Below are positions 38,166 to 47,691 of a stretch of DNA of 64,000 nt, in pieces. This DNA is from Embleya sp051903075 (GTDB lineage Bacteria; Actinomycetota; Actinomycetes; Streptomycetales; Streptomycetaceae). Position numbers and translations under genes: made by a program. The notes beneath the pieces were generated by a model. The model did no database searches, had not been told where the DNA came from, and saw only the letters and a list, made by a program, of their open reading frames with translations. Position 1 is the first letter of the stretch; each line of letters starts with the position of its first letter. The DNA lies in NCBI RefSeq assembly GCF_051903075.1, contig NZ_CP182422.1:7053763-7117762 (forward strand), given 5' to 3'.

Positions 38166-39133
38166 CGACCTCCCGGCGCACGAAACTGACCTGCGTCACG
38201 GGAACCCGTCGAGGGCTGCGGACACGGTTCGGGGGCTGCATCGACTCTCGGAGTGCTGGGCGATCGACTCCGGCGACGACGACTCCGACAGCGTCGGCGA
38301 GGCCCTGGTCGCGATCAACGTGTGGTGTGCGGGGTCGACGGGATCACGGACACCCGCCTTCGTGCCGAACTCCGGGCCGCCTGTGGAGGGTTCGAGCCGC
38401 GCACCATGAGCACATCGGGTCGATTCCGGGCTGCATGGCCCGAATCCGTCAGCCGTGCCTCGGGGCCGGAACCGGTACTCGACGTCGCCGACCTGACGGC
38501 CGGACGGGCTTCTCGCGGTGCCGGTGCCGATGCCGGTGCGGTCTCGGGTCCGGCAGTCCGGTCCGGGGCGATCTCGCCGGCCAGTCGCCGCCGGTCCCGG
38601 CGTTCGCGTGCCCGGCCGTGGCGGGAGGGGGAATGGACGCGGTCCGCAGCGGGCCCCGGTGAACGACGTCCGGCCCCACTGCGACGACGCACCGACTGTG
38701 TGCCCTGTGCCGCACTGGGGAGTGGGCGGGAACCTCGGGACTACTAATACGAGAGAACTAGCGTTAGTGTGGGCGCCGGGCCGGAAGTGCGTGCCACGCC
38801 GTACCCCGAAACTTCGCGAACGCACACGTCTCGAGCGAGGTTGGGCCCTTCGACGCCCGGGATGATCGTGTTCACACCTGGCACACCGATGCACGACAAG
38901 ACACACGCGGGGCTCGAGGGCGTGGACGGTGCGGTCTCATCCGGTGATTCTTCACGGCTCCCGAGTTCTTCCGAGGGCTCGTCCACGGCTACGACATGCG
39001 GCACGCGCCGTGGCTGGATCGACGCTCGGAGCACGCGGATATCCCGGCCCCGGGGCGCGTACTGCCACCGACGCCCGGCGCCGTCCGACCATCGCACGTT
39101 GATCACGGCCACATCTGTCGAAAGGAAGCGCGG
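38166..39133. other. Long intergenic region before the alpha/beta hydrolase gene
   Basis: No supported gene. Around 38742-38770 an AT-richer stretch contains ACTAA and TTAGT arms separated by 16 bases, which could be a promoter or TetR-type operator, but it is about 370 bp from the next gene. AAAGGA lies just before the hydrolase ATG. Confidence 0.45.
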
Positions 39134-40099
39134 ATGCGCCAGGACATCGAGTTCGACTCCGACGGCACGACGCTTCGGGGCTGGCTCTACATTCCCGAAT
39201 CCGGAGCGGCTCCGCACCCCGCGGTCGTGGTGACGCACGGATTGGGCGCGGTAAAGGAGCAGTACACCGACACCATCGCCGAGCATCTGGCGAGTGCCGG
39301 CATCGCGGTGATTCTGTACGACCATCCCTCCTTCGGGGCGAGCGACGGCCTGCCGCGCCAGGAGGCGGACCCGGCCGCGCAGATACAGGGATACCGAAAC
39401 GCCATCACCTTCCTGCAGTCCCGGTCCGAGATCGACTCGGACCGGATCGGTGTGTTCGGCTCCAGCTTCTCCGGTGGCCATGTCCTGGTCGTCGGTGCCA
39501 TCGACCGTCGGGTGAAGTGCGTGTACGCGCAGGTCCCGGTCATCAGCGGTGGGACGACCCTGTCCCGATTCATCAACTCCGAGGCCATGCGCGAGATTCG
39601 GCGCATGTTCGACCAGGACCGCCTGGCGCGCTTCCAAGGCGCGGAGCCCGGTGTCATCCCGCTGATCACCGAGGATCCGACCGCGATGGCCGCGATGGCG
39701 GACCGCGAAACCTACGCGTGGTACCAGTCCATCGAACCCGAACGCCTCGCCACGTGGCGCAACGAGATCACCGTGCGCTCGATCGAGCTGCTGTCGGGAT
39801 ACGAACCGGGGGACTATATCCGGCGCATCTCGCCCACGCCGCTGCTCATGGTCGTCGCACAGCAGGACATTCTCACGCACAGCGACCTCGCGTTCGCGGC
39901 GTACGAACGCGCGTTGCACCCCAAGCGGCTCGCCATCCTGCCCGGTGGCCACTTCGTGGTCTACAACGAGCAGTTCGCGGAATCGCTGAGACTCATGACG
40001 TCGTTCTTCGAGGAACACCTCGCGGTCGGACCGGCACCTGTTCCCGCGCAACGGATGGCCGAGAGCGGCAGTCACCCCCGGCAGGTTCGCACCGCCTGA
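39134..40099 (+). CDS. Alpha/beta hydrolase
   Basis: The 321-aa protein starts MRQDIEFDSDGTTLRGWLYI with AAAGGA eight bases upstream. VVTHGLGAVKEQY is the oxyanion region, GVFGSSFSGGH is the nucleophile elbow (Ser), the acid is probably the Asp in VVAQQDILTH, and the catalytic His lies in LPGGHFVVY. It resembles the Streptomyces DLH/peptidase S15-like hydrolases. The substrate is unknown. A TetR-type gene follows 780 bp downstream and may or may not control it. Confidence 0.93.
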   Translation: MRQDIEFDSDGTTLRGWLYIPESGAAPHPAVVVTHGLGAVKEQYTDTIAEHLASAGIAVILYDHPSFGASDGLPRQEADPAAQIQGYRNAITFLQSRSEIDSDRIGVFGSSFSGGHVLVVGAIDRRVKCVYAQVPVISGGTTLSRFINSEAMREIRRMFDQDRLARFQGAEPGVIPLITEDPTAMAAMADRETYAWYQSIEPERLATWRNEITVRSIELLSGYEPGDYIRRISPTPLLMVVAQQDILTHSDLAFAAYERALHPKRLAILPGGHFVVYNEQFAESLRLMTSFFEEHLAVGPAPVPAQRMAESGSHPRQVRTA

Positions 40100-40876
40100 C
40101 GCCGGCGCCTCGGAGGAATCACGAAAGCCACGCGTTGGGAGGGGCCCACCCGAGAGCGAACGTCTTCTCATGCCGCAGCAAGGGCCGGAAGCCGTACGTG
40201 GCCACCGGTATCGGGCCCCTTCCAACCTCAGTGTCCGGGTAGCCGGGACCGGGCGCCGCCCCGATCCCGCGTCCGGCCGACGCACGAAGTCGGCCGGACG
40301 CGCGGGACCTGCCGAAGTCGCCCGCAGTCGGGTCGCCATGCCCCATCACTGCCGCGGACGCGTCGCGCCACGAGGCGGAGAGCAGACGCGGCCCGCCCGC
40401 CGCGTGGGGCGCATCCGCGTGCCCGCCGGTTTCCCTACCCTGCTCGGACGCCCTCGAAGAAGAGTCCCCAAGGGCTTTTGACAGGAGCCTCATCGCGTTG
40501 AGGCGAATGTTTGGGGCAGTGCCCGGTCGCTTGTTTCGGCAGATCGGGGGTGCGTCTGTTTCGGCAGATCGGGGGTGCGTCCGGCCGACCTCCCCGCCAC
40601 GGAGGACTCGTCCGAGCCCTGTGCCAAGGCGTCGAAGGATGACCGATGACCCGACGACGGACCCGACCGTCCCGTGTGACCCCCCTTTCGTCCGCGCGGT
40701 CCGCCCTTTCGTCATACGCCGGGCCGTCGACCATCCGGCCCGCCGACGATGGACCGCGTTCCGGGCGGCTAGGGTCACACGACCGAGTGGACGGCGGCCG
40801 CGGGGGTGGCCACCGTCGAACGCGGGTATCCCGCCCGTGTTCTACCGGCGAGATCGTTCGACCGTTGTGGGGTCCA
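40100..40876. other. Long intergenic region
   Basis: No supported gene. It holds a 25-bp tandem duplication, listed separately, and the upstream region of the TetR-family gene. Confidence 0.45.
40533..40582. repeat. 25-bp tandem repeat, two copies
   Basis: Two adjacent, essentially identical units begin GTTTCGGCAGATCGGGG and end TGCGTC with T or C. The shorter run CGGCAGATCGGGG is fully conserved. It could be a slippage duplication. Confidence 0.8.
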
Positions 40877-41524
40877 GTGTCAGCGAATGAGTCGACGCAC
40901 ACGCCCGGATCCGTGCGCCCCGGTGGACGCACGGCGCGTACCCGTGCCGAGGTATTGAGCGCGGTATTGGCGGAACTCGGTGAGCCCGACCAAGGCGGAC
41001 TCACCATGGAGAACGTGGCTCGTCGCTCCGGTGTGCACGTGGCCACCATCTATCGGCGTTGGCGCACGGTCGAGGGCTTGATCGTGGATCTCCTGACGTG
41101 GATCAGTTTCAACGAGATCCCCTTCCCCGACACCGGATCGCTGGAAGGAGACCTTCGGGCACTGTCGCGGTCCATCGTGGCCCTGTATCGGGACGACATC
41201 CGTTTTCGCACCATGATCGAGACCATCGTCGCGGGTGCCACCAGGGATTCGGCGGCGGAGCGTGCCTTGCACGACTTCTTCGCCGAGCGCAACGCCGGCG
41301 CCGCCGTGATCGTAGAACGTGCGATCGCACGCGGCGAGTTGCCCCCCGAAACCGACGGCATCGAACTCATCGCCGCGCTGGGGGCGCCGGTCTACTACCG
41401 GATGCTCGTCGTACGCCGATCACTCGATACCGCGCTCGCCGACCGCGCCGCGGCCGCCGCCCACGCCGCCGCCCTCGCCGGCGCCTTCGCAAGCACCGAC
41501 CAGACCGGTGCCACGCGCCGCTAG
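40877..41524 (+). CDS. TetR-family transcriptional regulator
   Basis: The 215-aa protein begins VSANESTHTPGS at a GTG. The HTH contains TMENVARRSGVHVATIYRRW, followed by a helical TetR_C ligand domain (SLEGDLRALSRSIVALYRDD … YYRMLVVRRSLD). Upstream in-frame starts exist but fall in low-quality sequence. The target is unknown. Confidence 0.92.
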   Translation: MSANESTHTPGSVRPGGRTARTRAEVLSAVLAELGEPDQGGLTMENVARRSGVHVATIYRRWRTVEGLIVDLLTWISFNEIPFPDTGSLEGDLRALSRSIVALYRDDIRFRTMIETIVAGATRDSAAERALHDFFAERNAGAAVIVERAIARGELPPETDGIELIAALGAPVYYRMLVVRRSLDTALADRAAAAAHAAALAGAFASTDQTGATRR

Positions 41525-41742
41525 GCCGTGTCTTCAAATGATCTTGGATGGTGGGTCATGGGCGAGTGATACGTCGCCATGAACTGTCCGATGTCTGAGT
41601 GGGAGTTCGTGCGTCCGTTGTTTCCGGTCTCGGAGCGGGGTCGGAAGCGGTTGGACGACCGAAGGGTGCTCGATGGGATCGTGGGGAAGTTTCGTACCGG
41701 CACGGCCTGGCGGGACGTGCCGGAGCGGTACGAGTCGTGGGT
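41525..41742 (+). mobile_element. IS5-family element, 5' remnant
   Basis: An ATG at 41579 gives MNCPMSEWEFVRPLFP, and RTGTAWRDVPERYESW follows, the N-terminal DUF4096 segment of IS5-type transposases. Homology stops at that Trp. The 5' flank beginning GGCCGTGTCTTCAAATGATC is probably the left inverted repeat. The DDE domain and right end are missing. Confidence 0.7.
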
Positions 41743-42038
41743 GCTCCACGGCCACCAGCATCGACGACCTGCTACGTCACCGACGGATCGCCGTGAGTAT
41801 CCGCCGCGCGGCGCTCGCGGAGGACAACCCGCAGCGCTGCGCCCAGTGGCAGGAGCAACTGCGCCGAGTCCACGCCAACATCGCCAGAACCGATCCTCTG
41901 GTGCGCCGGCTGCCGGCCACGGCGCACGTCTACCAGATCCAATCGGCGGTCCGCGCGGCGCGCTACTGGTGCCTGTTCGGAGTCGCCCTGGTCTCGGTCG
42001 GCTCGGTGGCATTCCTCACCGTCACCGGGGACGGGTGA
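41743..42038 (+). pseudogene. C-terminal fragment of a membrane protein
   Basis: Fused to the IS5 relic is a frame containing RRVHANIARTDPLVRRL and a transmembrane helix near the end (YWCLFGVALVSVGSVAFLTV). The start of the protein is missing, so a deletion has joined the IS to the tail of this gene. The family is not recognised. Confidence 0.5.
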
Positions 42039-42540
42039 TGTGCCCCAAGCACGTTGCCCGGGCTACCGAGGCCGGCTGGACTGTGTACCGCAGGTGAGAC
42101 CGCACCGTCCTGCGCGGAGACGAGACGAGCGCCTGCGAGACCGTACCGTTGAATGACCCGTGGGCGGAGGGCGAGATCGCCTCGAGGGCGCCGGTGGATG
42201 CCCGGTCCCCGGCTCGGGGCCTCTTGTTTCGTCGCCTCGCGAGTGCGGTGGCACCGGGCCCGCGCGTAGACCGTGCGAGGCCGAAAAGATCACCATCGGC
42301 ATCCGGAGTACGCGTCACGGTCACTTCCGAAGGATCTCGTCGATCCAGCCGCAGGCCGAGCCGGCACCGTGCGGGGTTCCTTTGCCCCGGGTGTCGTTCG
42401 CGTTCGTCGTCCGGGAGATCGCGTCGGCCGGTGGTGTGTGCCGTCCACCGATCTTCGTCCTCGCGCCGGCACGCTGGGGGCCATGGCGGATTCGGATTGG
42501 ACGCGCGTGCCGGGGGAGAGACATCACGCTGACGCGAAGG
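42039..42540. other. Intergenic, no gene recognised
   Basis: Open frames on both strands have no recognisable products. The region lies between the IS5-associated fragment and a small hypothetical gene. Confidence 0.45.
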
Positions 42541-42813
42541 GTGGGCGGTATCCGCCCCGCGTTGCCCGAGGCACGGCGTGAGGAGTTCGACGAGATCGTC
42601 TACGACACCCCGCCCGAGCATCCGGTGCGGCGTGTCGCCCTGGAATGGGCGTTGCCCCCGGAGACCACGAGGGCGTCGAGGAGTGTCTGCGGATATGAAG
42701 ACGTCCGGGTGAGCGGACGGTTCGCGGCCCTTGCGGGCGGACGGCTCATCTCCCTGAGCAGAATGCTCAACAATCACTCGGAACGTGCGACCGACCGAGA
42801 CGGCCGGTACTGA
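42541..42813 (+). CDS. Small hypothetical protein, possibly DUF6247-like
   Basis: A GTG-started 90-aa frame contains GIRPALPEARREEFDEIVYD and RRVALEWALPPE, a pattern I associate with small Streptomyces proteins (DUF6247-like or toxin-antitoxin-associated). The start is uncertain and the C-terminal half has no relatives I know, so it may be a fragment. Confidence 0.35.
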   Translation: MGGIRPALPEARREEFDEIVYDTPPEHPVRRVALEWALPPETTRASRSVCGYEDVRVSGRFAALAGGRLISLSRMLNNHSERATDRDGRY

Positions 42814-43244
42814 TTCGGCGGCCTGTCCCGTCTCGCTGGTTTTGTCTGGTTCTGTGGCTGTGTGGTCTGTATTGCTGCTGGTGCCGTGAGATGGATGTTT
42901 CGACCTGTGGGGAGGTCGTTTTTCGGGTGTGGTGGGGGATGTCGGCTGGTCGGGGGCGGGTAAGTGGTTGATCTTGCAGGGGGAATGAGATTTCGGCGGG
43001 TGGAGCGAGACTGCCTTGTGTGTGTTCGGGTGGGCCGCGGTGGTGGTCGCGGTCGGGGTTTTGTGGGGTGTTGTGCGGGTGGGCCTGTGCGGCGTGCCGG
43101 CGGCCATGCGACGGGGCGGGCGGGGGTTGTGTCCCGGGGGCGGTCGTGGCGGGGAACCGTCGGGGCGGCGGCCCCGGGGCGGGGGTGTGCGCCGCGGCTG
43201 TGGGTGGTTGCCGCGGGCGGCCGGACGCGTGGCGGTGTGGTCGG
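42814..43244. other. G/T-rich non-coding region downstream of the tnsC-like gene
   Basis: Strong strand bias (G and T on the plus strand) and several short TGTGG/TGTCTGG repeats around 42840-42880. This is where a Tn7-like end with transposase sites could lie, but I could not match it to an inverted copy elsewhere. Confidence 0.4.
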
Positions 43245-44390
43245 TCAGCCGGGTGTTTCCGGTGGGGTTCCTCCGGGCGGCCCGGTGTCCTGTGGGGTGT
43301 CCTGGAGAGTGCCGGCGGGGGAGGGGTCCCGGTAGGTCGTGTCGGTTCCGAGGAACTCCGCGGCTTCGGCCAGGACGGCGGTGGTGAGGGCTTCGGTGCC
43401 GTTCTCGATGGCGATCTGTGCGGCCTGGCAGATCAGCGGGGCCAGGACGTCCATGCGTCCTTCGCTGGCCTTGTGGAGGAACGTGGCGTGGGTCAGGAGG
43501 TCGTGTCGGGTGTGGTGGTGCAGTCGTAGTTTCTCGTCGAAGCCGTCGAGGGTCCGCAGCCAGGGTTCGGGCCGGGCGCCGGTGTAGGGGACGGGGCGGA
43601 CCCACAGGGTGGGGGCGGCGTTTCGGGGCAGCAGGGTTCCGGTGTCGGTGTCGGGGTCGCCGCGGGCTTCGCGCAGGACCTCGCGGGAGCCGGTGCCGCA
43701 CCACAACACGGTCAGTCCCAACTCGGCGGCCAGGAAGTCGAGGAAGGCGAACGCGGGCCCGATGTCGCCGGTGCGCAACCGGTCGATGCCGTCGACCAGG
43801 AGGAGTCGGGTCTTCGCGGCCCGCAGGACGTGTACGACCGGTCCGGTCCAGTCCTTCGTCCGCTGTACCGTCTTGCCGTCCGGGTCCCTGCGGTACAGGT
43901 CCCAGCCCAGGAACACGGCGATCTGCGCGGACCAGTTGACGAGGTCGTCGCGGGTGGGCGGGGTGTTGATGCACACGACGGGGATGCGGTTGGCGTCGAT
44001 GCCGTGCCACTTCTCGACGCGGCCCTGGTGGGCGCGGCCCACGACGTGGAGCAGGGTGGTCTTGCCGCTGCCCCGTTCCCCGTCGACGGCGGCGTGGGCG
44101 GGAGTCTGGGTGGTCTGTCGGTTGGCCCGCAGCAGTCGCCTGGCCACCTTCAGGCCGTGGTCGATGTCCGCGGTGGCCACCGGTCCCAGGGTGCCGTGGT
44201 AGAGCATTCGCGGGTCGTCGTCGCCGACCGGGGTGCCGGCCGGGGCGCAGTCACGCAGGTCGGGGATGGTCGCGGGGCGGTGCACGGCGGTGTCCCAGCC
44301 GATGCGCACCGTCATCCGTTCCGGTTCGGGCGGTCCGGTCGGGGCGCGACTCGGCGGGGCCGCGGTGGGTTTCGCGGGCGCGGTGCTCAC
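43245..44390 (-). CDS. TnsC/TniB-like AAA+ transposition regulator
   Basis: The 381-aa protein starts at the GTG that overlaps the tnsB stop (GTGA). Walker A is GERGSGKTT (Lys110). The Walker B strand is RLLLVDGIDRL, with Asp200 followed by Gly where Glu is usual, so ATP hydrolysis may be slow or use another residue. WCGTGSREVLREAR fits sensor 1. The Pro-rich N-terminus would contact the transposase, by analogy with the family. TnsC proteins connect the target selector (TniQ) to TnsAB and prevent repeated insertion. Confidence 0.88.
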   Translation of the reverse strand: MSTAPAKPTAAPPSRAPTGPPEPERMTVRIGWDTAVHRPATIPDLRDCAPAGTPVGDDDPRMLYHGTLGPVATADIDHGLKVARRLLRANRQTTQTPAHAAVDGERGSGKTTLLHVVGRAHQGRVEKWHGIDANRIPVVCINTPPTRDDLVNWSAQIAVFLGWDLYRRDPDGKTVQRTKDWTGPVVHVLRAAKTRLLLVDGIDRLRTGDIGPAFAFLDFLAAELGLTVLWCGTGSREVLREARGDPDTDTGTLLPRNAAPTLWVRPVPYTGARPEPWLRTLDGFDEKLRLHHHTRHDLLTHATFLHKASEGRMDVLAPLICQAAQIAIENGTEALTTAVLAEAAEFLGTDTTYRDPSPAGTLQDTPQDTGPPGGTPPETPG

Positions 44391-46690
44391 GGCCCTCCCG
44401 CTTCGTCGTCGCCGGCGCTCTCGGGCGGTTTCGGGTTCGGGCCGGGCGGGTCGAGTTCTGCGATGTCCCAGTTGAGGAAGCCGATGTGGTCCGGTAGTTC
44501 GCCGGGAAGGGGCTCGGTGGGCGGTACGGGGTCGGGGAACAGGTCGGCGGCGGGGACGTCGAGGCTGCGGTAGGGGGTGATCGTGTTCGGATCGACGTCG
44601 GGGATGCCGGCGTAGGGGTCGTGGGGCGGGGTGTCCACGTCGACGTCGGGGCCTCGGAACAGCGGGGCGGGTACCCGGCGTTCGGCCGCGGGCCGGCCGC
44701 GGCGGGCGCGTTCGCGCAGTTCGCCCACCGCCCGGCAGATGGCCGCCTCGTCGCGGCGGTCGCCGCCGGCCGCGACGTGGGCGGCCCTCGCCTGCGCCCA
44801 CAGGTCCTCGGTCCACGGGTCGTCGAGGAGCCTGCGGTGGACGAAGGGCACTTCCACCCAGGGGTCCTCGCCTTCTCGGGCGCGGTGGTCGAACAGCCAG
44901 GCCACCTCGGGCCGGTAGGGGTTGTAGTGCACCTCCCACCGGCCGCGCCGCCCGGGGATGCCGGACTTGCCGCGAAACGGGGCGAGTTCGGTGCCGCGGT
45001 TGTAGGTGCGGTTGTCGATGCGGAAGCCCTTGCGGTCGACCGTCACCCACACCGCGGGCAGCAGCTTGCGGTTCTGGTCCTGGGTCAGCGGCAGGGCCCG
45101 GTAGCCGCAGCGCGCGATCTGGGCGGCGTACATCTGGTTCGGGGTGAGGAGCTTGCCGGGTGTGTAGGGGCTGCGCAGGCCGCCGTGTGGGGTCTGCTGC
45201 CATTCCAGGGCGATCCACTGCGAGAACATGTCCTGGATCTGGTCGATGCGCCACAGCGGTTGCCGCTCGACGTTCTTGCCGCGCAGTTCGAGGCGGTGGG
45301 CGGTGTGGCCGGCCAGCCACTGGCCGAACCGCGTCTTGATGGTTCGCATGGCGCGTTCCACGATGGCTTTGTCGGTGGGGGTCCGGGTGCGGGCGTGCCG
45401 TACCTCGATGCCCAGTTCGGCGCAGGCCGAGGAGAACGCGCTGCCGGTGTAGGCCTTCCCGTGGTCGATTACCACGGTCCGCGGGCGGATCACCGGTCGG
45501 GCCGCGGCCCCGGCCATCCGTGGATCGGCGGCCAGCAACTCCTCGTAGGGCAGGTCGGAGCCTTCCATCAGGGTCAGTGGCGACCAGCCCGCCCGGGCCG
45601 GGACCGGGGCCAGGGCCTGCGCGAGGGCGAAGACCGCGTCCTGCGAGCGGGTGGCCCGCCCGCCGACGCGGTTGCCGTGCGGCCCGTGGCCGGAGCGCTT
45701 GGGCACGATCATCTCGCCGGCGATGGTGCGCGTGGCGACGTCGATCAGGACGGTGGCCTCGACCTGGGTGGGCCGACCGTCGTCGCCGATCGCGAGCACG
45801 TCCAGGCCGGTCGTGTCGATCTGCATCAACTCACCCGGCACCCGCGCCGCGGTGGGTGTGTACGGGGGTGGGGGCCGCTCCCGGTCGGCGCTGCGCCGCG
45901 CGGTCGACCCGGCCACGTCCTCGACGGTGACGCCCAGGCGGTGGAGGAGTCTGTAGAAGGTCGCGCGTGGCACCGTCAGACGCCGACGCTCCTTTGGGTC
46001 GCGCATCTCCGCTCGGTAGCGGCGTGCGACCCGCGCCCGGACGAGTTCCCACAGCCGCGTCACCGTGCCGGCCGATTTTCCCGCCTCGGCGTCCAGGACC
46101 TGCCACAGCACGTCCACCACGCGCGGATCGGTGCGTCCGCACGGGGACGGGGGTCGCGTCCGGCGCCGGTCGACCAGTCCCATGGGTCCGCTCCTGCGCC
46201 AGGCCCGGCACTTGCGCTCGACCGTGTGGTGCGACACGTCCCATCCCAGCGCGGACAACTGCGCCGCCTTGGCCCGGTAGCGCTCTTGCAGGGTGTGCGT
46301 CGCGGGGTCGTAGGCCGGGTGCGGAACGCCGGTGGCGGGCACGTTCGGCGCCTGCTGGTGCAGGACCTCCATCACGTGGCGCTGCCACCGCAGGGCATCG
46401 GCGCGCACCTCGACGGGCAGGGCGTCGAACTGCCCGGTGCGGCTGGAGAGTTCGGTGCGCGTCAGGGGCCGGTCCGCGCGGTCCAGCACGGCGAAGTCCT
46501 CGGCGCCCACCAGCGCGGCGAACAGGGCGGTTAATTCCGTGTCGTTTCGGTCCGCGGGCGCCAGCGAGATGCTCTCGCCCTGCCAGGAGACGACTCGCCA
46601 GACGTGCCCGCGCAGCCGGACCCGGTCGCCGAGCTCGAGACGGTCACCGCGCGCCGGCGGCGGTGCGGTGCGGACCGCGGCCGGGCTCAC
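44387..46690 (-). CDS. TnsB-like DDE transposase
   Basis: The 767-aa protein starts at a GTG overlapping the tnsA stop. An N-terminal beta/HTH region (RVRLRGHVWRVVSW, and KAAQLSALGWDVSHHTVERK for DNA binding) precedes an rve-type catalytic core with MQIDTTGLD (Asp292), VVIDHGKAY (Asp409) and AIVERAMRTIK (Glu445). The Asp-Glu spacing is 35 residues, the canonical DD35E. A Mu-type beta-barrel follows, with a long acidic, Pro-rich tail that probably contacts TnsC. The very long open frame reaching far upstream is an artefact. The enzyme looks complete. Confidence 0.93.
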   Translation of the reverse strand: MSPAAVRTAPPPARGDRLELGDRVRLRGHVWRVVSWQGESISLAPADRNDTELTALFAALVGAEDFAVLDRADRPLTRTELSSRTGQFDALPVEVRADALRWQRHVMEVLHQQAPNVPATGVPHPAYDPATHTLQERYRAKAAQLSALGWDVSHHTVERKCRAWRRSGPMGLVDRRRTRPPSPCGRTDPRVVDVLWQVLDAEAGKSAGTVTRLWELVRARVARRYRAEMRDPKERRRLTVPRATFYRLLHRLGVTVEDVAGSTARRSADRERPPPPYTPTAARVPGELMQIDTTGLDVLAIGDDGRPTQVEATVLIDVATRTIAGEMIVPKRSGHGPHGNRVGGRATRSQDAVFALAQALAPVPARAGWSPLTLMEGSDLPYEELLAADPRMAGAAARPVIRPRTVVIDHGKAYTGSAFSSACAELGIEVRHARTRTPTDKAIVERAMRTIKTRFGQWLAGHTAHRLELRGKNVERQPLWRIDQIQDMFSQWIALEWQQTPHGGLRSPYTPGKLLTPNQMYAAQIARCGYRALPLTQDQNRKLLPAVWVTVDRKGFRIDNRTYNRGTELAPFRGKSGIPGRRGRWEVHYNPYRPEVAWLFDHRAREGEDPWVEVPFVHRRLLDDPWTEDLWAQARAAHVAAGGDRRDEAAICRAVGELRERARRGRPAAERRVPAPLFRGPDVDVDTPPHDPYAGIPDVDPNTITPYRSLDVPAADLFPDPVPPTEPLPGELPDHIGFLNWDIAELDPPGPNPKPPESAGDDEAGGP

Positions 46691-47418
46691 CGCCGGCCGC
46701 CTTCCGGGGCCGGTCGGGCGGCCCAGGCCGGCGAGGAGTCCGGCACGATGGGGGTGTCCCAGTCGACGTGGAGGCGACCACGCCAGATGAGGTGCCAGGC
46801 CAGTTCCAGCGCGACCAGGGTGGGCAGGGGACAGGCCCGCGCGCCGTCCGTGAGAGGCCGCGGCCGGGCGAAGGCGCCCAGCAGCAGCCGGGCCTGCCGT
46901 TCGTCGCGGCCCCTGGGGTCGCGGGCCGCGAAAGCCAGCTGCAGGTTCGCCAGCCGCACACCGCGCGGAGGGGACAAGGTACGGACCTGCCAGCCCGCCT
47001 GCGAGGCCGCCGCCCGCAGGATACGGACCCTCGCGTCCCAATCGGTGGCGGGGCGGTCGGGCACCACCGCCACCAGGGCGCGCACACCGGTGGTCAGGCG
47101 GGCGAGGAAGTCGGGCCGCAGCGCGTGTTCCCGGCCCCCGGCGCTCCAGCGCAGTTCGACCGGTCCGGCGGCGAACGCGCCGACGGACGGGTCCCGGTCC
47201 AGGAGCATCGCGACGTGCTGCTGTCGCAGCGAGCCCAGGGCCAGTGTCCGCCCGGTCCCCGAGACCCAGCCATCCGTGACGAAGCCGCGCCGCCCCCGAT
47301 GGGCGATCGGGGGCCGCGGATGGGGGAGTTCCTCGAACGCGATGCCACCTGCCCGATCCGCGGGCACTTCGAGAGCGCGTCCGTTCTCGTCGGTGTAGGC
47401 GATGGAGATCTCCGGCAC
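46687..47418 (-). CDS. TnsA-like endonuclease subunit with altered catalytic residues
   Basis: The 243-aa protein begins VPEISIAYTDENGRALE at a GTG with AGGGGG upstream. The core pattern LRQQHVAMLLDRDPSVGAF and LRPDFLARL corresponds to the TnsA nuclease fold, where ExxLE, PDF and a later Lys form the active site. Here the first Glu position is Gln/His-rich and the later strand reads ALVAVVPD without the Lys. It may be a structural partner only, as in heteromeric subunits. The Asp in PDF is kept. Confidence 0.78.
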   Translation of the reverse strand: MPEISIAYTDENGRALEVPADRAGGIAFEELPHPRPPIAHRGRRGFVTDGWVSGTGRTLALGSLRQQHVAMLLDRDPSVGAFAAGPVELRWSAGGREHALRPDFLARLTTGVRALVAVVPDRPATDWDARVRILRAAASQAGWQVRTLSPPRGVRLANLQLAFAARDPRGRDERQARLLLGAFARPRPLTDGARACPLPTLVALELAWHLIWRGRLHVDWDTPIVPDSSPAWAARPAPEGGRR

Positions 47419-47691
47419 ACCGGCCCCCTTTCGGGCATCTCGGCGCGGAACCGTCCCCACCAGCGTCGGCGACACCCGGCGGCCCGGGACCCGATGGCCG
47501 CGTATTCACTCCCACGGGTGACAGCGGTGCCCCGGCGCTTGCCGAACCGCCGCGCGACGCGCTACGAGCGGCGCCGGCGATCGGGGGGCGTCCGCCACAC
47601 GGACAGGCGAGGCCCGCCAGGCGAGGCCCCCACGCCCGGGGCGGGGCCGGCAATCGCTCGCCGCCCGAACACAGCCCGGCCGCCGGGGCGT

